From NCBI GenBank assembly GCA_016718505.1, contig JADKDE010000004.1, positions 1 to 64,000 of the forward strand: 64,000 nucleotides of DNA. The letters run 5' to 3'. Made by a program: the position numbers and the translations under genes. Under the pieces are notes generated by a model, which saw only the letters and a program-made list of their open reading frames with translations, made no database searches and was not told the DNA's origin. Positions 1 to 6,903 of the stretch are shown here, in pieces. How positions within the stretch are numbered: the first letter of the stretch is position 1; the number at the start of each line of letters is the position of its first letter. The stretch comes from Saprospiraceae bacterium (GTDB lineage Bacteria > Bacteroidota > Bacteroidia > Chitinophagales > Saprospiraceae).

Positions 1-266
1 AACATCTCGCTTTGCGTATATTGGGAATTTCGCTAATGCTCTATTATCTCAATGATATCCGCAACTCTTGTGAGTTGAATATTGTATTTGCTTTTCTGGT
101 GTAGTTAAGAATCGTTGGTTTAGTCATGATTACAGGTTTTTATTTAACAATGGACAAATTTATAAAAAATGCTATTAAACTTAAATTTTTATACACGTAT
201 ATTTTTTCAAATGTCCAATAATTTATCTTAATATTTGGTGGTTTAGGTATTTGTTAGGGATAAATT

Positions 267-1253
267 TCAGATGTTCATATCGTCTATGGGGCTGATCATT
301 CTATATTTATTTACGTCAGTGATATGTGTATAAATTTCAGTGGTTTTGAGAGATTCATGGCCTAGGGCCTGCTGTATATATCTTAAATCAACTCCCGCCT
401 CTAGCAGATGCGTAGCATAACTGTGGCGCAATGTATGGACAGTAGCATAGGCATCTATTTGTGCTTTTTCTATATTTTTATGAAATAATAATTGGATACT
501 CCTTACTGAGTATTTCCCTCCGTCTTGTCCTTCTATCAACCAATAATCTGGGCTATAATTATCTATATAAGATTTTAACAGATGACTGATTTTTGTGGGC
601 AATACTACATACCTGTCTTTTTTACCTTTTCCTGATTTGATAAATATCCGTTTTTGATCATTATGGATGTCTTTTTTTCTGAGATTAACCATCTCACTGA
701 TGCGCAGACCGCATGAATATATCATGGAAAGGATTAATTTGTGTTTTTCATTTGTGCATCCTAGAATCAGTTTACTTACGTCCTCGCGACTCAATGTTCC
801 TGGGAGTTTTTTGGGGCTTCTAGCCCTGATTTCCCAAAAACTTTTCGTTTCACCCCTGACTTTTTCATAATAAAATTTAAGTGCATTTATTACTGAATTT
901 TGATAGGCTTCGCTCCATTTATATCGGTCCAACTTGGTGCGAATCCAGTTTTTAATGTCCTCTAGAGACCAACTTTCGGGTGGGGAGTCCCTGCAGTCTT
1001 TCAAGAAATATAAAAATATCGAACAATAGGACTTTATGGTGTTTTGACTATAGCGCTTTACATAGAGTTGGGTATAGAATTTATTGTACTCATCCTGAAG
1101 TAAAGGCGTAAGGATGGCTGTGTTTTTTTCTTCTTTTTTCGTTGAAATGTCTTCCTTCAATACCTTCATTTGATAGTCTTTTAGGTATGTTTTACACTGG
1201 TGCCATGTATCTACGCGATATGGTAAAATCCAAGATTGTTTATTAAGTTCCAA
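267..1253 (-). CDS. Tyrosine recombinase / integrase (XerC/D-like)
   Basis: Site-specific tyrosine recombinase of 328 residues, which would cut and rejoin DNA through a covalent 3'-phosphotyrosine. The N-terminal SAM-like core-binding domain covers about residues 50-135 and the catalytic domain about 150-320. The catalytic set is complete: R184 in CGLRISE, lysines 208-212 in the beta-hairpin, H273 and R276 in HTLRH, H299 in LGHES and the nucleophile Y308 in TEIYTH. It lacks the extra insertion between the two conserved patches that marks integron IntI enzymes, so it is not called an integron integrase. A roughly 50-residue N-terminal extension precedes the SAM domain. It stands alone, next to a broken zinc-ribbon gene and a palindromic stretch, and is the only mobility gene in the window. 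Chromosomal XerC/XerD seems less likely because of the neighbourhood and the N-terminal extension. Confidence 0.93.
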   Translation of the reverse strand: MELNKQSWILPYRVDTWHQCKTYLKDYQMKVLKEDISTKKEEKNTAILTPLLQDEYNKFYTQLYVKRYSQNTIKSYCSIFLYFLKDCRDSPPESWSLEDIKNWIRTKLDRYKWSEAYQNSVINALKFYYEKVRGETKSFWEIRARSPKKLPGTLSREDVSKLILGCTNEKHKLILSMIYSCGLRISEMVNLRKKDIHNDQKRIFIKSGKGKKDRYVVLPTKISHLLKSYIDNYSPDYWLIEGQDGGKYSVRSIQLLFHKNIEKAQIDAYATVHTLRHSYATHLLEAGVDLRYIQQALGHESLKTTEIYTHITDVNKYRMISPIDDMNI

Positions 1254-1513
1254 AAAGCCCTTGGGATAGTTTTTAAAATGGCAAATACTTGAGGGTCAAA
1301 ATCCTCAGTCCGAATTCGATATACTTTTTAGTATTTATAAATGTTGGAAAAATAAAAATATCCATTTGCAAAAAATATGTAGTGCAAATCTAAACTAATT
1401 TTGGTCAGATATAAGTGTATGATAATCAATAAATTAAAAAAATAATTGAAAATAAACGTTTGTTATCCGATTGTAATCGTTTAATTCGATATCTTTGGTG
1501 AAATTTTAAACCC

Positions 1514-1866
1514 GTGATAGAATGTTTACAATGTAAATCAATGTTCAATGGTAGAGCTGACAAAAATTTTGTTCCAATGATTGTAAAAATAGCTTTAATT
1601 ATAATAGGCGTAAAAAGACTAAGTCTGAAGTAAAAACTATAGATGATTTTCTTCATCGCAACCGTGAGATACTAGAAGTTTTTATGGGCAATTTTAAAAA
1701 AATGATGATTAAGAAAATTAACCTAGAAAAGGCTGGATTTCGTTTTGAATACATGACGGGCATATACCACAATAAAGAAAACAAGAGATTTCACTATGTT
1801 TATGACTATGCGTGGGCAGAATTCACCAATCAAGATTTGATGTTGGTAAAAAAATCTGATCGATGA
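1514..1866 (+). pseudogene. Frameshifted small zinc-ribbon protein (Bacteroidota hypothetical family)
   Basis: Two overlapping frames together encode a protein of about 117 residues with a C-x2-C (CLQC) and, after a frame change, C-x4-C (CSNDC) zinc-ribbon knuckle. A basic, asparagine-rich segment and a C-terminal domain rich in F and Y follow. The first frame starts at GTG 1514 and the second runs to the stop at 1866. The switch lies at the A-run 1562-1566: one extra A would give GADKKFCSNDCKN-like continuity. From memory, similar short proteins of the type CLxCGxxFxGRxDKKFCSxxCR with a conserved tail are common in Bacteroidota; their function is unknown to me. The break may be genuine decay in the accessory islet or the homopolymer error seen elsewhere in this window. 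The GTG start is uncertain. Confidence 0.62.
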
Positions 1867-2250
1867 GGGCTTTTATAGAAGCAATTTAAACATTAATTAT
1901 TTTTGTAGTAAAACCTTAATTTTGACACATTCAGGGTCGAAAATTCGATTATAACAATGGCTTCGCCGTTCATGTGTCGCAGCAATTGACCCATATGTAG
2001 GTTAGTGCCCAAGCCTAAACGGAAGCTGTAGGATTTAACATGCAATAAAGTTAAAAATAAATATGAGAAATACAATTATTTGCTAGGGTAACATTTTCAA
2101 AAAAAATGATTTTTCTCGAATATAACGGCAAGACACCATCAGTTAAATTTCTTAGAAGCGTTTGAATACGAAATTTAATAAAAAAAAACAAGGCTCCAAT
2201 AAACCATTCAAGTCACTAACAAAATGGACGCTCTTTAGCTTTAAATGACC
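1867..2250. other. Gene-free gap with a palindromic core
   Basis: No convincing gene is seen. The middle (about 1955-2030) is richer in GC than its flanks and contains imperfect arms GCTTCgcCGTT (1960-1970) and AACGGAAGC (2018-2026), with a nested TGACC (1987-1991) and GGTTA (2000-2004). It could fold into a bulged hairpin. A short minus-strand reading frame covers this region but has no recognisable family or start context. See the finding on this palindrome. Confidence 0.4.
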
Positions 2251-3234
2251 TTAATGAACGTACAAGACCTGTTTTGCAGCTGCTACAACTCTCTGTACAC
2301 TAGGGAGGTATGCATCTACATAAGGTGCTGAATATGGCAGTGATGTGTCCATCGAATTGACCCTTAATATGGGTGCATCCAAGTAATCGAAGGCATATTT
2401 CTGCATTTCATAGGCAATCTCTGCTGACACTCCGTACATGGGCCATGATTCATCGATGACCACCATTCTATTGGTCTTTTTTACAGAATTTACTAGAGTT
2501 TGAGAGTCTAGCGGTCTTATCGTTCTCAAGTCGATGACTTCTGCTGAAATGCCCTCTTTTGCCAATTCATCTGCAGCATGTTGGGCCACTTTCATCATCT
2601 TATTATAAGAAACCAAGGTAATGTCCGTGCCTTCTCTCTTGACGGCTGCTTTTCCGATTGGAATATAGTATTCAGCTTCTGGTACATCTCCCTTATCGCC
2701 ATAACAGACTTCGGATTCCATAAAACAGACTGGATCGTCGTCGATAATGGCTGATTTTAAAAGACCTTTGGAATCATAAGGATCCACACAAGAAATAACC
2801 TTTAGGCCAGGACAATTTCCTAGCCAAGACTCAAAGGTCTGAGAATGTTGCTGTGCCAATTGACCTGCACTTCCAGATGGGCCTCTGAATACAATGGGAC
2901 ATCTAAATTCACCTCCTGATTGTGAAACCGTTTTAGCGGCATTGTTCACGATTTGATCGAAAGCCAATACAGCAAAATTCCATGTCATGAATTCAACGAT
3001 GGGTCTCAAACCATTCATGGCTGCGCCTACGCCGATACCCGCAAATCCAAGTTCTGCGATAGGTGTATCAATGACGCGATTAGGGCCAAATTCATCCAAC
3101 ATGCCCTTACTAACTTTGTAGGCACCATCGTATTGAGCGACCTCTTCACCCATGAGAAAAATATTGGCATCTTTTCTCATTTCTTCTGTCATTGCCTCGC
3201 GCAAGGCATCTCTAAGCGTAATTATTCTAGACAT
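2251..3234 (-). CDS. pdhB: Pyruvate dehydrogenase E1 component, beta subunit
   Basis: Thiamine-diphosphate-dependent 2-oxoacid dehydrogenase E1 beta subunit of 327 residues, the normal length for stand-alone PdhB. With the E1 alpha subunit it decarboxylates pyruvate and acetylates the lipoyl group of E2 in the cytoplasmic pyruvate dehydrogenase complex. Seen in the sequence: the N-terminal MGEEVAQYDGAYKVSKG region, IDTPIAELGFAGIGVGAA (the segment with the conserved glutamate near the cofactor), a FRGPSGSAGQLAQQHSQ loop, and the C-terminal transketolase-like domain with VIDLRTIRPLD and NRMVVIDESWP. The E1 alpha gene is not next to it, and the E2 at 25371 is of the branched-chain/general type, so its partners lie elsewhere. 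It follows mpl on the same strand with a 62-bp gap. Confidence 0.96.
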   Translation of the reverse strand: MSRIITLRDALREAMTEEMRKDANIFLMGEEVAQYDGAYKVSKGMLDEFGPNRVIDTPIAELGFAGIGVGAAMNGLRPIVEFMTWNFAVLAFDQIVNNAAKTVSQSGGEFRCPIVFRGPSGSAGQLAQQHSQTFESWLGNCPGLKVISCVDPYDSKGLLKSAIIDDDPVCFMESEVCYGDKGDVPEAEYYIPIGKAAVKREGTDITLVSYNKMMKVAQHAADELAKEGISAEVIDLRTIRPLDSQTLVNSVKKTNRMVVIDESWPMYGVSAEIAYEMQKYAFDYLDAPILRVNSMDTSLPYSAPYVDAYLPSVQRVVAAAKQVLYVH

Positions 3235-3296
3235 AATATTTTTTCAAATTGCAAGCAAAATTAAGGTAAATATCTCAATTTTGGTAGTTTTTCCAT

Positions 3297-4649
3297 TTAC
3301 TGAATGATTTCTTCACATAGCGCGGATATATCCAGATTCCCAAAAGTCCCTGAACTCATGAAAAGCAGACATTTGGGTTTGTCTTTGATCCTATAACAAA
3401 ACTCTATGAGTTCCAAATTATCTTTTATGACGAGCATTTTCTTATTTTGAAAACTATTTTTAATCATATCATCACTAAGTCCTTGTTTTCCTTTCATTTT
3501 GAGTGCGTTTTCGTCAGTGAAAACTATCGCTTGGTCCGCGATATCCAAGGTACCTGCGTATTCATTAAGAAAGCTGGGATCAAGGCTACTAAATGTATGC
3601 AATTCTAGCAATGCAAAAATTAATAAGTCTGGAAATCGCTCTTTTATGGCTTTTAACGTCGCTGAGACCTTGGATGGGGCATGGGCGAAGTCTAAGTAAG
3701 CGATGTCTCTCAAGCCTTTTTTGATCAATTGCAATCGCTTGGCCGCACCCTTAAATTCTCCAATGGCCTCTAGGAATTGATCGTCAGAGATGCCGACTTT
3801 CTTGAGTGCAAAATACGCCGCTTGCATATTTTCAAGGTTGTGTTGCCCAAAAACTTTGATTGCTTGTGTTTTTTGATTTAATTCTATGAATAAATGGCCA
3901 TTTTCAACATAATATGGAAAGTATTCATAGGGTATCAGATCGATAGGTCTAACCATATCTTTCACAAGATTTTGGATATTCAAGTCGTGACGATAGTATA
4001 TGAGCTGTCCTCCATCAACGATGGACTCCATGAACAATTTGAATTGGTGTAAATACTGCTCGAAAACAGGGAAGACATTGATATGGTCCCAAGCTATCCC
4101 AGTGAGGATGGCGATATGTGGCTTATAATGCAACATTTTCGGAATTCTATCAATAGGAGAGGAGAGGTATTCATCCCCTTCGATGACAATAATGGGGGCT
4201 TCGGAGAACGAAGCCATCGTATCAAAACCCTCTAGCAAAGCCCCAACAAGGTAATCGAAGGACTTATTGTGGTATTTCAAGACATGCATGATCATGGCTG
4301 TGGTTGTAGTCTTCCCATGGCTTCCTGCTACTACGATCCTGATTTTATCTTTAGACTGGTCATAGACGAATTCTGGGTAAGAAACGACTTTGATCCCTAA
4401 TTCTTGGGCTTTTAGAAGCTCGGGATTGTCGGCTTTGGCGTGCATCCCAAGTATGACCAAATCGAGTTTTTTATGGATTTTTTCAGGCGACCAACCGCTT
4501 TTAGGGAGAAGTCCTTTGGCTGCCAATCTTGATCTAGCCGGCTCATATATTTCGTCATCTGATCCAGTAACATTGTATCCTTTGGACTCAAGTGCAAGAG
4601 CTATATTGTGCATGGCACTGCCTCCTACGGCTATCAAATGTATATTCAT
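3297..4649 (-). CDS. mpl: UDP-N-acetylmuramate:L-alanyl-gamma-D-glutamyl-meso-diaminopimelate ligase
   Basis: Mur-ligase family enzyme of 450 residues that joins recycled tripeptide (L-Ala-gamma-D-Glu-meso-DAP) to UDP-MurNAc in peptidoglycan recycling, in the cytoplasm. The N-terminal Rossmann domain opens with IHLIAVGGSAMHNIA and a TGSDDEIYEP segment typical of the MurC/Mpl subgroup. The ATP-binding loop is AGSHGKTTTT (about 108-117), and the middle domain has VIEGDEYLSS and ILTGIAWDHINVFP. The C-terminal ligand domain has YLDFAHAPSKVSATLKA. The short length and AxGGSAMHN start favour Mpl over MurC, which is usually longer. The presence of Mpl implies a DAP-type, Gram-negative peptidoglycan. 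The gene faces away from the mini-lipoprotein at 4915. Confidence 0.93.
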   Translation of the reverse strand: MNIHLIAVGGSAMHNIALALESKGYNVTGSDDEIYEPARSRLAAKGLLPKSGWSPEKIHKKLDLVILGMHAKADNPELLKAQELGIKVVSYPEFVYDQSKDKIRIVVAGSHGKTTTTAMIMHVLKYHNKSFDYLVGALLEGFDTMASFSEAPIIVIEGDEYLSSPIDRIPKMLHYKPHIAILTGIAWDHINVFPVFEQYLHQFKLFMESIVDGGQLIYYRHDLNIQNLVKDMVRPIDLIPYEYFPYYVENGHLFIELNQKTQAIKVFGQHNLENMQAAYFALKKVGISDDQFLEAIGEFKGAAKRLQLIKKGLRDIAYLDFAHAPSKVSATLKAIKERFPDLLIFALLELHTFSSLDPSFLNEYAGTLDIADQAIVFTDENALKMKGKQGLSDDMIKNSFQNKKMLVIKDNLELIEFCYRIKDKPKCLLFMSSGTFGNLDISALCEEIIQ

Positions 4650-4914
4650 GGTTTAATTTTAATCTTGTTTTTGAAAAGCAAAGTGTGACTATGCTTGATT
4701 ATCGTTTAAATGCAAAAATTAATGTGAAAGTATTAAATTATTTATAATATGTAAGGGAATTTCAGGAGGAAAAGTAATTTTAGATCCAACTTTAATATTA
4801 TGTGGGTATTTTTTTTTCAAAAGAATCAAATTATTATTAGAATTATGGAATTTTTTTTTAATTTTTTCGTTTATGTACATATTAAAACATAATTTTGTCC
4901 TTTAAATTTCAAAA

Positions 4915-5043
4915 ATGAAAGTTAATAGAAAAATCGCAGTACTCCTTTTAATGGCTTCAGTAATAATGTTGACCTTAAGCACCTCTGCTTGTCGTAGAGG
5001 ATACGGTTGTCCTTCCAACACTAGCATCGAATCAAATAAATAA
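4915..5043 (+). CDS. Mini-lipoprotein, 42 residues
   Basis: A short frame encodes a 42-residue protein with a basic start (MKVNRKIA), a hydrophobic stretch and a possible lipobox ending STSAC, followed by RRGYGCPSN and a polar tail. I recall very small Bacteroidota lipoproteins with a GxGCP-type motif; no function is known to me. It ends 4 bp before the TTG start of ytxJ, so the two are probably co-transcribed. It would be exported and lipid-anchored after cleavage before the cysteine at about residue 26. The call rests on the signal-like architecture and tight spacing only. Confidence 0.6.
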   Translation: MKVNRKIAVLLLMASVIMLTLSTSACRRGYGCPSNTSIESNK

Positions 5044-5047
5044 TATA

Positions 5048-5374
5048 TTGAAAAGCTGGGATAAAATAAACAACCAAGAGGGACTTTTGGAAAAAATAGA
5101 GAATGATGAGGTTTTGGCCGTTTTCAAACATAGTCCAAGATGCTCTATTTCTATGGCAGCCAAGCACCGCATTGAAGATGCCGACAAGTTACCAAGCGAA
5201 ATATCGTCTTGGATTATCGTCGATGTTCTTGAAGAAAGACCTACTTCTCAATGGTTGGCTGAATATACCCATGTCGAGCACGAATCGCCTCAGTTGTTGA
5301 TTTTTAAGAATAAAAAGTGCATATATCATGCTTCTCATCTTGATATCAAGCCAGACTTGATTCCAGTGAGTTAA
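5048..5374 (+). CDS. ytxJ: Bacillithiol-system redox-active protein YtxJ
   Basis: Thioredoxin-fold monothiol protein of 108 residues. YtxJ-family members are predicted bacilliredoxins that remove bacillithiol from mixed disulfides on cytoplasmic proteins. The diagnostic segment is FKHSPRCSIS, with a single cysteine, C32, and no second cysteine, followed by MAAKHRIE. The fold continues with WIIVDVLEERPTSQW and SPQLLIFKNKKCIYHASH, the usual strand-and-glycine region near the cis-proline. The start is a TTG at 5048, because no in-frame ATG lies upstream of the active site. The gene sits 4 bp after the mini-lipoprotein and 8 bp before mnmD, so a three-gene operon is likely. It implies that the organism uses bacillithiol. 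Confidence 0.9.
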   Translation: MKSWDKINNQEGLLEKIENDEVLAVFKHSPRCSISMAAKHRIEDADKLPSEISSWIIVDVLEERPTSQWLAEYTHVEHESPQLLIFKNKKCIYHASHLDIKPDLIPVS

Positions 5375-5382
5375 TTCAATCC

Positions 5383-6033
5383 ATGGTTCAAATTATCCAA
5401 TGTGAAGATGGAACCCAAACGGTTTTCTCACCCCAATTTCAAGAAACTTACCATTCAATAAAAGGCGCAATCCAAGAAAGCAGTCACGTATTTTTAAATG
5501 CAGGGCTTAACCATTTGCTAGACCAAGGATATTCAACCATCCGGATATTAGAATTTGGCTTTGGGACAGGATTGAATGCTTTGTTGGTTCTTAACTTAGT
5601 CAAAGATTTACAAAATATTTCTATAGAGTATGTTGGTATTGAAAAATATCCGTTGGAAAAAACGGAGATATCAAGACTTTCGTATCACGACGAAGTAAAT
5701 GTCCATATTTCAGATTGGTTAAAATTGCACGAGGGAAATTGGTGTATTGGCAATTTTAAAGGGAAAGTATTTCACAGCGATTTTAATGATTTTGAAAGCG
5801 ACACGAAATTCGATTTGGTATTTCACGATGCATTTTCACCTAATATTCAGCAGGAATATTGGCGTTCTCCCTTTTTAGAAAAAGTATATGAAAAAATGAA
5901 TAGAGGAGGAGTGTTGGTCACCTATTGTGCCCAAGGAGAATTCAGGCGTGAGCTAAAAAGAATAGGATTTACAATCGAATCTCTGCCTGGACCTCTTGGA
6001 AAAAGAGAAATGACGAGAGCTACAAAATTGTAA
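5383..6033 (+). CDS. mnmD: tRNA 5-methylaminomethyl-2-thiouridine methyltransferase MnmD
   Basis: Stand-alone methyltransferase half of MnmC, 216 residues. It methylates nm5s2U34 to mnm5s2U34 in the wobble position of tRNAs, using S-adenosylmethionine. Motifs: the N-terminal substrate-side segment (DGTQTVFSPQFQETYHSIKGA), the SAM-binding EFGFGTGLNALL at about 57-68, VGIEKYPL, VFHDAFSPNIQQEYW with the conserved D-A-F-S-P, and the tail GFTIESLPGPLGKREMTRA. The FAD-dependent MnmC1 domain is absent, as in most Bacteroidota. Its stop lies 21 bp from the stop of the convergent trxA, so little room is left for a terminator. Confidence 0.92.
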   Translation: MVQIIQCEDGTQTVFSPQFQETYHSIKGAIQESSHVFLNAGLNHLLDQGYSTIRILEFGFGTGLNALLVLNLVKDLQNISIEYVGIEKYPLEKTEISRLSYHDEVNVHISDWLKLHEGNWCIGNFKGKVFHSDFNDFESDTKFDLVFHDAFSPNIQQEYWRSPFLEKVYEKMNRGGVLVTYCAQGEFRRELKRIGFTIESLPGPLGKREMTRATKL

Positions 6034-6054
6034 ATCCTACCCTTAAATCGATTG

Positions 6055-6375
6055 TTATAAAATAGCGTCTATTTTATCAGAAAGAACTTTTTTAGAAACC
6101 GCACCTACGACTTTATCTACCAATTCTCCGTTTTTGATAAAAAGAATGGTCGGAATACTCCTAACACCATACTTCATAGAAACATCAGGATGGTGATCTA
6201 CATTGAGCTTTCCGATGGTGGCTTTACCAGCGTATTCGTGTGCCAATTCTTCAATTATAGGAGTTATCATCCTGCACGGACCACACCATTCTGCCCAAAA
6301 ATCTACAACGGACACTCCACTATCTTTTTGAAGTGCCTTTTCATTAAAATTACTATCTGTGAATTCAAATGCCAT
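6055..6375 (-). CDS. trxA: Thioredoxin
   Basis: Classical cytoplasmic thioredoxin of 106 residues, which reduces protein disulfides and is recharged by thioredoxin reductase. The active site is WCGPC (W30, C31, C34), preceded by VVDFWAEW. The buried region KLNVDHHPDVSMKYGVRSIPTILFIKNGE contains the cis-proline P75 neighbourhood. It has full family length and no signal peptide. A phylum-type -7 box (TATGTTTG, read on the minus strand at 6409-6416) lies about 33 bp upstream of the start, suggesting its own promoter and a short leader. Confidence 0.96.
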   Translation of the reverse strand: MAFEFTDSNFNEKALQKDSGVSVVDFWAEWCGPCRMITPIIEELAHEYAGKATIGKLNVDHHPDVSMKYGVRSIPTILFIKNGELVDKVVGAVSKKVLSDKIDAIL

Positions 6376-6408
6376 TTAGTGAAAAATTTAAATTATATTA
6401 AAATATTA

Positions 6409-6416
6409 CAAACATA
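6409..6416 (-). promoter_or_regulatory. Candidate -7 box of the trxA promoter
   Basis: On the minus strand this reads TATGTTTG, matching the Bacteroidota -7 consensus TAnnTTTG. The expected -33 TTTG is not clear at the usual spacing. It lies about 33 bp upstream of the trxA start, giving a leader of about 25 nt. Confidence 0.45.
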
Positions 6417-6642
6417 ATAACCCCATAATGTGAGATTTTGTTCCGATCTTAAGTAAATTTTAACGAGGGAAAAGGGTAGGGGTGCAACCTGCAAAATGGC
6501 GTTGACACAGCTTTATAAGCTCAAAGGAACAACGTAAGCGTAAATTATTTCTTCTAAGACAATAGAAGACCTTTCCAAATTATATTCAGATTAAACCCAA
6601 AGCAGTAGCTTCAAAGGTAAAAGTAAGCTTGCGGAAATAAAA

Positions 6643-6900
6643 TTATTGAGACAATAATTGCTGTCCTCCTGAGCTTTGTACCAACAACGTAGTGGCTATA
6701 CATAGACCTATCAAAACAGCCGCAAGAACCCAAGTAGCTTTTTCAATAAAGTCAGCAGAGCGCGCAGCACCAAATATTTGGTTCATATTATTTCCTCCAA
6801 AGGTTGAGTCCAATCCGCCGCCTTTTGGATTTTGGATAAGTACTGCAAAAATCAATACGACACTAACTATGGTGATTAATATAATCATGAAAGTAACCAT
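6643..6900 (-). CDS. secG: Preprotein translocase subunit SecG
   Basis: Small inner-membrane subunit (85 residues) of the SecYEG channel, which assists SecA-driven export. It has two transmembrane helices (about 1-20 and 55-75). The SecG signature sits between them: LIQNPKGGGLDSTFGG followed by NNMNQIFGAARSADFIEKATW. The hydrophilic tail ends QQLLSQ. It lies 3 bp downstream of the large acidic/lysine-rich gene on the same strand. From memory, a hypothetical protein preceding secG is common in Bacteroidota, and the spacing implies one transcript. Confidence 0.95.
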   Translation of the reverse strand: MVTFMIILITIVSVVLIFAVLIQNPKGGGLDSTFGGNNMNQIFGAARSADFIEKATWVLAAVLIGLCIATTLLVQSSGGQQLLSQ

Positions 6901-6903
6901 ATA

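Noticed and set aside
267..2040. Integron (IntI plus cassette array)
   Set aside because: The recombinase lacks the IntI-specific insertion between the conserved patches, and no repeated attC sites or cassette array are seen in the window; only one palindrome is present.
1893..2075. Minus-strand reading frame of 60 codons
   Set aside because: No domain, unlikely composition, overlaps the palindromic stretch, and no promoter or partner gene supports it.
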